From: Pyramidobacter sp. | Lineage (GTDB): Bacteria > Synergistota > Synergistia > Synergistales > Dethiosulfovibrionaceae | Assembly: GCA_017940445.1 (NCBI GenBank) | Contig: JAGAYQ010000225.1 | Location: 1-7,960 of the forward strand | Reading direction: 5' to 3' | DNA: 7,960 bases | Shown: piece after piece, positions 1-5,716 of the stretch | Numbering within the stretch: position 1 is the stretch's first letter | How the letters are laid out: each line of letters opens with the position of its first letter | Notes under the pieces: generated by a model | Seen by the model: the letters and a program-made list of their open reading frames with translations, nothing else | Told to the model about the DNA's origin: nothing | Databases searched by the model: none | Made by a program: the position numbers and the translations under genes

Positions 1-1
1 C

Positions 2-676
2 GGCAAGTTCCTGCGCTTCTGTCTTGACTGCGGCGAGCTCGTCGTCCATCTGCGCATGACGGGCGTGCTGATGGCCTGCCCGCCCGACTTTCCGGCAGAG
101 CCTCACACGCGCGCCGTGCTCGACCTCAGCGGCGGGATGCAGCTGCGCTTTGCCGACGTGCGGCGCTTCGGCCGTCTGTGGCTGATCGATTCGGGCGAGG
201 TCGACGACTTCACGGGCATGGACCGCCTGGGAGCCGAGCCGTTCGATCCCTGTATCACGGGCGCGTGGCTGAAGGAGCGTCTGGGCCGTTCGTCCCGGGC
301 CGTCAAGACCTGTCTGCTCGATCAGACGGCCGTGTGCGGCATCGGCAACATCTATTCCGACGAGATCCTCTTTGCCGCGCGCATCCATCCGCAGAGGCCC
401 GCCCGGTCGCTGACGGCGCCTGAATGGAAGCGCCTGGCGCAGACGACGCGGGAGCTGATGTCGTTCCATGTGGAACAGACGCGCGCGTCGCCGGAGGAAT
501 ATCTGCGCACGCGCGGACGCGAATACCGCAACACGCCGTTTCTGCGTGTCTACGGCCATGCCGGCGAAGCGTGCCCGGCGTGCGGAACGAAGCTGGAGCG
601 CGCTGTCATCGGCGGCCGGTCGTCCGTCTACTGCCCCAAATGCCAGATGCGGCGTGCGGAGCGTGACCGGCCCTGA
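2..676 (+). CDS. mutM: Formamidopyrimidine-DNA glycosylase (Fpg/MutM), 5' end cut off by window edge
   Basis: This is a base-excision repair enzyme that removes oxidised purines such as 8-oxoguanine and cuts the DNA by beta/delta elimination. The frame is open from base 2 and gives 224 residues to the TGA at 674-676. Visible family marks, numbered from the window edge, are: the Lys2 region (matching Lys57 of the E. coli enzyme), HLRMTG at 17-22 with the intercalating Met19, RRFG at 54-57, the helix-two-turn-helix stretch LDQ...GIGNIYSDE at 106-121 with Asn116, and a C-terminal zinc finger C191-x2-C194-x16-C211-x2-C214 containing Arg206. The catalytic N-terminal Pro-Glu and roughly 55 residues lie upstream of the window. 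The ATG at 56 is the conserved Met in HLRMTG, not the start. All visible key residues are intact, so the gene is probably functional. The identification is firm. Confidence 0.96.
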   Translation, partial: GKFLRFCLDCGELVVHLRMTGVLMACPPDFPAEPHTRAVLDLSGGMQLRFADVRRFGRLWLIDSGEVDDFTGMDRLGAEPFDPCITGAWLKERLGRSSRAVKTCLLDQTAVCGIGNIYSDEILFAARIHPQRPARSLTAPEWKRLAQTTRELMSFHVEQTRASPEEYLRTRGREYRNTPFLRVYGHAGEACPACGTKLERAVIGGRSSVYCPKCQMRRAERDRP

Positions 677-683
677 TGGAATC

Positions 684-866
684 ATACTGTTTTTCGTTAA
701 AACGGCTAATGTTTTTAGCCGTTTTATAGCGCCGAAGGCGCGTCGAAAAACGCATGAGACGGCGTGGCGCCTGCAAGGCGCCGACTGCCGCGCCCGACTT
801 GCGACGCACAGCTCGTCCTTTAGGGGGCGCGGCCTCGCGATTTGCTTTTTAATCGCGAAAGAGTAT
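684..866. repeat. MITE-like structured intergenic repeat element (copy 1)
   Basis: This 183-base non-coding block is bounded on both sides by ATACT read inward (684-688 and the complement of 862-866), followed by related T-rich, hairpin-forming ends. Inside it are several perfect stems: 729-733/737-741 (GCGCC, loop GAA), 766-771/777-782 (GGCGCC, 5-base loop), 740-745/802-807, 787-795/825-833 (9 bp) and 835-842/851-858 (8 bp). The right 42 bases (825-866) recur in reverse orientation at 5571-5612 with 39 identities. The pattern of imperfect terminal inverted repeats, dense internal pairing, no coding capacity and a second copy resembles a MITE or a REP/BIME-type element. No target-site duplication is obvious. 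It contains no transposase, so any mobility would depend on another element. Confidence 0.65.
698..726 (+). terminator. Stem-loop after mutM, likely terminator and left end of a repeat
   Basis: A perfect 12-bp stem pairs 698-709 with 715-726 around a 5-base loop. It has an A-run on the 5' side and a T-run on the 3' side of a CGGCTA/TAGCCG core. It starts 22 bases after the mutM stop. The layout fits a bidirectional intrinsic terminator, although the T-run is short and lies inside the stem. It also forms the left end of the repeat element described separately. Confidence 0.6.
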
Positions 867-904
867 CAAAAGAGTTTTGCTGTATTTCTGCATCACGAGA
901 AAAT

Positions 905-910
905 GGAGGA
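905..910 (+). promoter_or_regulatory. Ribosome binding site deciding the GTG start at 917
   Basis: GGAGGA lies 6 bases ahead of GTG 917-919. The longer in-frame opening at TTG 842 sits inside the repeat hairpin and has no comparable site, so 917 is the better start. Confidence 0.85.
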
Positions 911-916
911 GTCCGA

Positions 917-2032
917 GTGAAAAAGTTTTTTCTGTGCGTCCTGATCCTGCTGCTGACCGCCGGCGGCGCGCTTTGGCTGTGGCTGCGCTCTTCGCCGTTC
1001 GGCCGGCCCATGTCGCCGCAGCGCCTGGCACGGATCAAAGCGTCGCCAAACTGGAACGGCGGGGCGTTTTCCCGCGTCGAGCCGGCGGAGATCATCACGG
1101 CTCAGAGTCATGACGGCCTGCTGAAAGCGTGGTGGAAGTTCTTCACCGCCGAGTATCCCGACCTGACGCCTTCCCGGCCGCTGCCGTCGAAAAAGACGGA
1201 CCTCAAAGCGCTGCCGGCAAATCGCGACGCGCTTGTCTGGATGGGACACTCCAGCTTCTTCCTGAAGCTGAACGGAAAGAACATCCTTGCCGATCCCGTC
1301 TTCTGCGGCTATGCCTCGCCCGTGCCGTTCATCGGCAGGGCCTTTCCCGGCACCGACGTGTATGCCCCCGGCGACCTGCCCGAGATCGACGTGCTCGTCA
1401 TCTCGCACGAGCACTGGGACCATCTCGACTATAAAACGCTCTCCGCGCTGCGGCCGAAGATCAGGAATGTCGTCTGCGGCCTGGGCCTGGGCGAGTACTT
1501 CGAGATGTGGGGCTTCGACCCGAAGATCATTCACGAGGGCGACTGGCACGAGGCGTTCGACTTCGACGGGCTGACCGTGCACCTTCTGCCCGCGCAGCAC
1601 TACGCGCAGCGTCTTTTCAAGCGCGATCAGACGCTGTGCGCGTCGTTTGCCTTCATCACGCCGCAGAGGCGTGTGTACTACACCGGCGACAGCGGCTGGG
1701 CGAAGCATGTGAAGGAGATCGGGGAGAAGTTCGGCCCGTTTGATCTCGTCATCGCCGAAAACGGCCAGTACAACGACGACTGGCGGCACATCCACATGTT
1801 CCCCGAGCAGACCGCCCGCGCCGCGGCCGAGCTGTGGCACGCGAAAAGCCTTCTGCCCGTGCACAGCGGCAAGTTCGCGCTGGCCCGCCATCCCTGGTAC
1901 GAGCCGTTTGAACGCCTCGCCTCCGCCCTTGACGGCACGGGCGTGAGGCTGCTCACGCCCGTGATCGGCGAAGCCGTGCACCTCGACGAGCCGGAGCGCG
2001 CGTTTGCACCGTGGTGGCGCGTTTGCAAGTAA
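917..2032 (+). CDS. Membrane-anchored metallo-beta-lactamase-fold hydrolase (UlaG/RomA/NAPE-PLD-like)
   Basis: This 371-residue protein is predicted to be a zinc-dependent hydrolase of the Lactamase_B_2 / COG2220 group. Residues 2-23 form a basic KK start and one long hydrophobic segment without a lipobox, so the protein is probably a signal-anchor protein with its catalytic domain outside the cytoplasm. The catalytic motifs are complete: HSSFFL at 111-116, HEHWDH at 164-169 (His164, His166, Asp168, His169), PAQHY with His228, YTGDSG with Asp258, IHMFPEQ with His293, and PVHSGKF with His316. These match the seven metal ligands known in NAPE-PLD (HxHxDH, His, Asp, His). Members of the group act on varied substrates, including phosphodiesters, lactones and N-acyl phospholipids. 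The substrate here cannot be read from the sequence. The start is GTG, set by a strong ribosome site. No convincing promoter was found in the gap upstream. The repeat and hairpin ahead suggest transcription separate from mutM. Confidence 0.9.
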   Translation: MKKFFLCVLILLLTAGGALWLWLRSSPFGRPMSPQRLARIKASPNWNGGAFSRVEPAEIITAQSHDGLLKAWWKFFTAEYPDLTPSRPLPSKKTDLKALPANRDALVWMGHSSFFLKLNGKNILADPVFCGYASPVPFIGRAFPGTDVYAPGDLPEIDVLVISHEHWDHLDYKTLSALRPKIRNVVCGLGLGEYFEMWGFDPKIIHEGDWHEAFDFDGLTVHLLPAQHYAQRLFKRDQTLCASFAFITPQRRVYYTGDSGWAKHVKEIGEKFGPFDLVIAENGQYNDDWRHIHMFPEQTARAAAELWHAKSLLPVHSGKFALARHPWYEPFERLASALDGTGVRLLTPVIGEAVHLDEPERAFAPWWRVCK

Positions 2033-2079
2033 AACGAGTCTTGCTAATCGGTTAGAAAAAGTGTTCGACTTCAAAGTAT

Positions 2080-2084
2080 AGGAG
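2080..2084 (+). promoter_or_regulatory. Ribosome binding site favouring ATG 2095 for the GT2 gene
   Basis: AGGAG lies 10 bases before ATG 2095-2097. The alternative in-frame GTG at 2086 is only 1 base from it, too close to be used. Confidence 0.75.
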
Positions 2085-2094
2085 TGTGAGTATT

Positions 2095-3015
2095 ATGCGA
2101 ATTACAGTTGCCGTGCCTTGTTACAATGAAGCGCTGACTATAGCGAAGGTTGTTCAAGATTTCAAACGTGAACTTCCTGAATCGAAAATTGTTGTGCTTG
2201 ACAACTGTTCGAGCGACGGTAGCGGTGAATTGGCAAGGGCAGCTGGGGCAGAGGTTTTTCCAGTAAGAGAACAAGGAAAGGGCAATGTTGTTAGAACGCT
2301 TTTTCGCAATTTTAATTCTGACGTTTACGTCCTTGTCGATGGTGACGATACCTATCCTGCTGAAGCTGTTCATGAGCTGATGAAGCCTATCGTCTGCCAC
2401 GAGGCAGACATGACTGTCGGTGATCGGCTTAGCAATGGCACCTACACGAACGAGAATAAAAGGCTATTCCACAACTTTGGCAATGTACTCGTTTGCAGAC
2501 TCGTAAATCTTTGTTTTAATAATAACCTTAACGATATTATGAGCGGGTATCGCGCCTTCAGTCCTCGCTTTGTCCGTAGTGTACCGATTCTTAGCAGCGG
2601 TTTTGAAGTTGAGACGGAAATGACAATTAACTGCCTCGATAGACGTCTTCCCATAATTGAAATTCCTGTTGAGTACCGCGACCGCCCGGCTGGAAGTTTT
2701 TCAAAGCTGAACACGATTAAGGACGGGGTTCGTGTGTTGAAGACGATTGTGAGAATACTGAGGGACTATCGGCCGTTGATGTTCTTTGGATTTTTATCAC
2801 TAGTAGCTTTTTTACTCGGAATTGCGTCTGGTGTGCCAGTAGTTTATGAATTTTTGCTGACCGGCTGGGTTTCTCATGTGCCTCTGGCAATTTTGGCAAC
2901 GGGATTGATGGTTGTTTCTGGATTACTGTTAACATGTGCGTTAATCTTGAATACGCTTGTAACGCATGAAAGACAGCGCAATGAAACAATGATTCTTCAT
3001 GATCGGAGGAATTAA
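2095..3015 (+). CDS. GT2 family polyprenyl-phosphate glycosyltransferase (DPM1/GtrB-like)
   Basis: This 306-residue enzyme is predicted to transfer a sugar from a nucleotide sugar to a polyprenyl phosphate at the cytoplasmic face of the membrane. It begins with the GT-A nucleotide-binding pattern VAVPCYNE (5-12), continues with VVLDNCSSDGS (33-43) and has the metal-binding DGDDTY at 82-87. The acceptor-side pattern follows: MSGYRAFS (149-156), GFEVETEM (169-176) and the SFSKL stretch near 201-205, typical of dolichyl/undecaprenyl-phosphate mannosyl- or glucosyltransferases. Two hydrophobic segments near 229-251 and 261-288 anchor the C terminus, as in GtrB. The base composition (43-47% G+C in counted lines) is well below that of the flanking genes. 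The next gene begins 2 bases after the stop, so the two are translationally linked. Sugar and final acceptor are unknown. The family call is firm, while the GtrB-like role is inferred. Confidence 0.92.
   Translation: MRITVAVPCYNEALTIAKVVQDFKRELPESKIVVLDNCSSDGSGELARAAGAEVFPVREQGKGNVVRTLFRNFNSDVYVLVDGDDTYPAEAVHELMKPIVCHEADMTVGDRLSNGTYTNENKRLFHNFGNVLVCRLVNLCFNNNLNDIMSGYRAFSPRFVRSVPILSSGFEVETEMTINCLDRRLPIIEIPVEYRDRPAGSFSKLNTIKDGVRVLKTIVRILRDYRPLMFFGFLSLVAFLLGIASGVPVVYEFLLTGWVSHVPLAILATGLMVVSGLLLTCALILNTLVTHERQRNETMILHDRRN
3005..3010 (+). promoter_or_regulatory. Ribosome binding site for the TTG start at 3018
   Basis: GGAGGA overlaps the last codons of the GT2 gene and sits 7 bases before TTG 3018-3020. 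This supports the unusual TTG start and tight coupling of the two genes. Confidence 0.8.
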
Positions 3016-3017
3016 TA

Positions 3018-4316
3018 TTGAAAGGGATAATTGGGGTTGGTAAGCTCCTGTTGCTTATGGTCGTGTTGATTGCTGTTTATGTATTGTGTCTGTACACTGC
3101 CTACTTGATTCCTGATGCGATGATTTCTGGACGTGTTAATCATGAAATTAAAGTGCTTAATGATTTGGAATCTGGGGAAATAAGAAATATCTACCCCAAA
3201 CTTGGGCTGGGCCCACGAACACAGCTTGATTTATTTACTGACCGTGTAATGCTTCAACAGACAGTGCAAAAAGCTGACGGTGTCCTTGCAAAAGCAATGA
3301 TTCCTAATTATGCACGTTATTGGCACGGCTACCAGATCATCCTCAGACCCCTTATGCTCTTCACGTCACGGCGTGGAATTTGCCTCCTGTTTGGGCCTCT
3401 TATTGCCGCACTTGCTTGGACTGCTGTGAGCACGATAGGGAAAAGCATCGGCGCAGACGGCGCTCTTGTTTTTGCCTTTTCGCTCGCGATGTCTTATTGC
3501 TGGTCAGCGCCGTTATCGATGCAGTATATGAATGTTTATATTCTTAGTTTTCTCGGCATTTTTCTTTGCCGCTCCGTGAAGAGTACAGCTACGCTCTTTA
3601 CAGTACTAGGATCGTTAGTAAATTTTTTTGATTTTCTGACGTTTCCGCTTCTGACTCTGTTGTTTCCTCTTACGTTCCTTTTACTTTGGCAAATGCAACG
3701 TGAGGATTATTCGCTCAAGTTGGGGTTATCTTTTTGGGCGGAAGCGACGTTTTGCTGGGGATGCGGCTACGGTTTAACTTGGGTCGCGAAGTGGATCATT
3801 GGTAGTTTGGTGCTTGGACAATCGGTGCTCAGGAGCGCGTTGAATGCAAGTATATTTAGAATTGCTGGAAATGCCGCATATCCAGTCAGCCATTACAAAG
3901 CGATACAAAGAAATTTGCGTGCGTTATTGTTGAATATTGCGCCAGAAGGGTGGCTCATTGCCTTTGTGATTTGCATCCTTTTCCTCGAACACAGGAATAT
4001 GGTGCCACATAATTGGTATGGTGAGTTGTTAGGACGTCTAAAGGCGCGCAAGGATAAGATCATGCCTTTATTTCTAACTGCAATGATTCCATATATCTGG
4101 TATTTTATCCTGGCAAACCACTCCCAAATCCATTATTGGTTCACCTTTAGAAATCAGGCAGGGACGATTTTTGCTCTGGGCGGAGCGGCGCTGATCCTCT
4201 GTGACGATTTAGGTGGAAGTCGTTTGAAAGAACATGTAAAAGTGCATTGGAAAGGTATGTCGGCGTTGCGAAAAACGCTGAGCCTCATTGTCATCGCTTT
4301 TCTGTTGTGGTGTTAA
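3018..4316 (+). CDS. Polytopic membrane protein, probable GT-C-type glycosyltransferase partner of the GT2 enzyme
   Basis: This 432-residue protein has about ten hydrophobic segments (near 8-30, 121-139, 147-166, 170-185, 190-226 as one or two, 235-261, 310-325, 348-366, 380-396 and 418-432). The first segment is followed by a long loop of about 90 residues (31-120) containing LDLFTDRVML (70-79) and YARYWHGYQ (98-106). Near the C terminus there is a distinctive NHSQIHYWFTFRNQ stretch (367-380). A long first outer loop with acidic residues and many membrane helices is the architecture of GT-C glycosyltransferases, which use lipid-linked sugars outside the cytoplasm. I believe similar proteins with TD, YWHGY and NHSxxHxxFTxR motifs sit beside GT2 genes in other bacteria, but this is memory and was not checked. 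The adjacent GT2 gene strongly supports a lipid-linked glycosylation role. The last helix is short and ends in LLWC, so the C terminus may be slightly truncated. Start is TTG with a good ribosome site. Confidence 0.72.
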   Translation: MKGIIGVGKLLLLMVVLIAVYVLCLYTAYLIPDAMISGRVNHEIKVLNDLESGEIRNIYPKLGLGPRTQLDLFTDRVMLQQTVQKADGVLAKAMIPNYARYWHGYQIILRPLMLFTSRRGICLLFGPLIAALAWTAVSTIGKSIGADGALVFAFSLAMSYCWSAPLSMQYMNVYILSFLGIFLCRSVKSTATLFTVLGSLVNFFDFLTFPLLTLLFPLTFLLLWQMQREDYSLKLGLSFWAEATFCWGCGYGLTWVAKWIIGSLVLGQSVLRSALNASIFRIAGNAAYPVSHYKAIQRNLRALLLNIAPEGWLIAFVICILFLEHRNMVPHNWYGELLGRLKARKDKIMPLFLTAMIPYIWYFILANHSQIHYWFTFRNQAGTIFALGGAALILCDDLGGSRLKEHVKVHWKGMSALRKTLSLIVIAFLLWC

Positions 4317-4336
4317 AGGTAAGCAACGCAACAGAG

Positions 4337-4342
4337 TAAAGG
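4337..4342 (+). promoter_or_regulatory. Weak ribosome site ahead of the CoA-transferase start at 4351
   Basis: TAAAGG lies 8 bases before ATG 4351. The second in-frame ATG at 4378, where family homology begins, has no purine-rich site ahead of it. The site therefore favours 4351, though not decisively. Confidence 0.5.
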
Positions 4343-4350
4343 TTTAAAGC

Positions 4351-5571
4351 ATGAAAAAAACTAATGACAACACATTCATGAGCGGCGCGCTTGACGGGAT
4401 CGTCGTCCTTGATTTGACGCACCTCGTTGCCGGGCCGTACTGCGCGATGGTGCTGGCCGATCTGGGCGCGGAGGTGATCAAGATCGAGCGTCCCGGCGGG
4501 GCCAGCGAGCGCGCTCTGGAGCCGTTCGTGAACGGCGTGAGCGCGTTCCACCTGACGCTGAACCGCAACAAGCGCAGCGTCACGCTCGACCTGAAAAGCG
4601 AAAAGGCGCGGGCGGCGTTTTTGAAGATGGCTTCGCAGGCCGATGTGGTGCTGGAAAACTTCCGTCCCGGCGTGATGGAGAAGCTGAGGCTGGGCTGGGA
4701 GGCGCTTTCGGCCGTCAATCCGCGGCTGGTCTTCGCGCGGCTGTCGGGCTTCGGCCAGACGGGACGCAGCAGCCGCAAAGCCGGCTACGATCTCGTCATG
4801 CAGGCCAGGAGCGGTCTGATGGCGGCCACGGGATTTCCCGGACAGCCGCCCACGCGCAGTGCCGCTTCTGTCAGCGACATGACCGGCGCTCTGTCGTGCG
4901 CCCTGGGCATCCTCGCCGCGCTGCTGGCCCGTGAGCGCACCGGGCGGGGGCAGGTGGTGGACGTGGCGCTGCTCGATTCGCTCGTCGCCGCCATGTCGTC
5001 GATCAGCCTGCTGTACTTCGCCACCGGCAAAAATCCCGAGCAGATCGGCAACCGCGACACGTCGACCTATCCTTATGATTCGTTCCCGGCCAGGGACGGC
5101 ACGGTCGTCTTCGGCACGTCGGGCGACGCCAGCTGGGCCAGCCTGGCGCGCGTGATGGGACGGCCCGAGCTGGCTGGATCGCCGCGATACCGTCACATCG
5201 CCGACCGGCTGAAAAATCAGGACGAGCTGGCGGCGCTGATCGGGCAGTGGACGCGCGGTCTGACCTGCGCGGAAATCTGCGCGCGGCTTGACGAAGCGGG
5301 CATCTCCTGCGCGCCTGTGCTGAACACTGAGCAGATGAGCGCTGATCCGCACCTGGCGGAAGACCGCGGCATGTTCCCCGCCGTGCCCGCGCCGGGCGGC
5401 GGACGCTTCACCGTGACGGGGCCGCACATCAGGCTGAGCGAAACGCCGCCGAGCGTGCGCACGCCCGCACCCGAAGCGGGCGCCGACAGCGAAGCCGTTT
5501 TCGCCCGCTTCGGCCTGAGCGCGGAGGAGATCGCGGAACTGCAAAATCCAAAGCCGGCACAAAGGCCCTAA
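4351..5571 (+). CDS. Class III (CaiB/BaiF family) CoA-transferase
   Basis: This 406-residue cytoplasmic enzyme should move CoA between carboxylic acids through an aspartyl-CoA thioester. The hallmarks are LDGIVVLDLTHLVAGPYC (14-31), ADLGAEVIKIERPGG (36-50), NRNKRSVTLDL (71-81), LENFRPGVMEKL (101-112), ARLSGFGQTG (129-138) and RTGRGQVVDV (196-205). Asp176 in SDMTGA aligns with the catalytic Asp169 of formyl-CoA transferase and Asp152 of human AMACR. The racemases of this superfamily also need a His in the AGHD motif. Here the motif is AGYD (144-147), with Tyr instead, which favours a transferase over an alpha-methylacyl-CoA racemase. Length is normal for the family. The first nine residues (KKTNDNTF-rich) are AT-rich and not family-like, and Met10 at 4378 may be the ancestral start. 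Gene composition is very GC-rich (62-75% in counted lines). No partner gene reveals the substrate. Confidence 0.93.
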   Translation: MKKTNDNTFMSGALDGIVVLDLTHLVAGPYCAMVLADLGAEVIKIERPGGASERALEPFVNGVSAFHLTLNRNKRSVTLDLKSEKARAAFLKMASQADVVLENFRPGVMEKLRLGWEALSAVNPRLVFARLSGFGQTGRSSRKAGYDLVMQARSGLMAATGFPGQPPTRSAASVSDMTGALSCALGILAALLARERTGRGQVVDVALLDSLVAAMSSISLLYFATGKNPEQIGNRDTSTYPYDSFPARDGTVVFGTSGDASWASLARVMGRPELAGSPRYRHIADRLKNQDELAALIGQWTRGLTCAEICARLDEAGISCAPVLNTEQMSADPHLAEDRGMFPAVPAPGGGRFTVTGPHIRLSETPPSVRTPAPEAGADSEAVFARFGLSAEEIAELQNPKPAQRP

Positions 5572-5612
5572 TACTGTTTCGCGATTAAAAAGCTAATCGC
5601 GAGGCCGTGCCC
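5571..5612. repeat. Second, partial copy of the structured repeat end
   Basis: These 42 bases match the reverse complement of 825-866 at 39 positions. They start on the last base of the CoA-transferase stop codon. Bases 5579-5587 and 5594-5602 form a perfect 9-bp stem with a 6-base loop. Beyond about 5612 the similarity to copy 1 is lost, so this is a fragment or a divergent family member. Confidence 0.75.
5579..5602 (+). terminator. Stem-loop after the CoA-transferase, possible terminator
   Basis: A perfect 9-bp hairpin (TCGCGATTA / TAATCGCGA, loop AAAAGC) lies 7 bases past the stop. It has no T-run after it on the plus strand, so it may be a weak terminator or an RNA-stabilising 3' end rather than a classical intrinsic terminator. 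Confidence 0.4.
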
Positions 5613-5688
5613 GCTTGGGGCATGACCGTGCGGTGAGCATTTTCATTTCGTATTCGTACCGCGGGCGAGGGGGAGACGCCCATGCCCT
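5606..5688 (+). promoter_or_regulatory. Leader with two mutually exclusive stems ahead of the amidohydrolase
   Basis: GGGCATG at 5618-5624 can pair with 5606-5612 (CGTGCCC, 7 bp with one G-T wobble, 5-base loop) or with 5682-5688 (CATGCCC, 7 perfect pairs). The second pairing would enclose two small hairpins, 5630-5634/5659-5663 and 5664-5668/5678-5682. It would end 13 bases before the AGGAGG ribosome site. Competing stems of this kind occur in attenuators and riboswitches, but I recognise no known riboswitch class. Function is an inference from pairing alone. Confidence 0.3.
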
Positions 5689-5701
5689 GCCAATACAGGA
5701 C

Positions 5702-5707
5702 AGGAGG
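5702..5707 (+). promoter_or_regulatory. Strong ribosome binding site deciding the ATG start at 5717
   Basis: AGGAGG lies 9 bases before ATG 5717. The frame is open further upstream to TTG 5615, but that region is the structured leader and has no ribosome site. Confidence 0.85.
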
Positions 5708-5716
5708 ATACTTTTT

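Noticed and set aside
842..869. Possible promoter TTGCTT-N16-TATCAA ahead of the MBL gene
   Set aside because: Only 3 of 6 and 4 of 6 consensus matches, and it overlaps the repeat hairpin; too weak to call.
842..916. Upstream extension of the MBL gene to TTG 842
   Set aside because: The extension begins inside the repeat hairpin, while GTG 917 has a perfect ribosome site and starts a typical signal-anchor.
468..920. Plus-strand open frame running from mutM through the gap
   Set aside because: It overlaps mutM out of frame and then translates the hairpin-rich repeat, and no ribosome site or family pattern is seen.
2044..2055. CTAA-TCGG-TTAG hairpin followed by five A residues
   Set aside because: Only 4 bp and no T-run on the plus strand; not enough for a terminator between the MBL and GT2 genes.
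893..2074. Long minus-strand open frame of 393 codons opposite the MBL gene
   Set aside because: It mirrors a gene with full family motifs. GC-rich codons suppress stops on the opposite strand, and its translation is Arg/Ala/Gly-rich with no recognisable domain.
4291..5562. Long minus-strand open frame of 423 codons opposite the CoA-transferase
   Set aside because: Same cause: antisense shadow of a clear CaiB-family gene, with low-complexity composition.
5615..5716. 34-codon upstream extension of the amidohydrolase to TTG 5615
   Set aside because: No ribosome site, and the extension lacks family similarity; AGGAGG before ATG 5717 decides the start.
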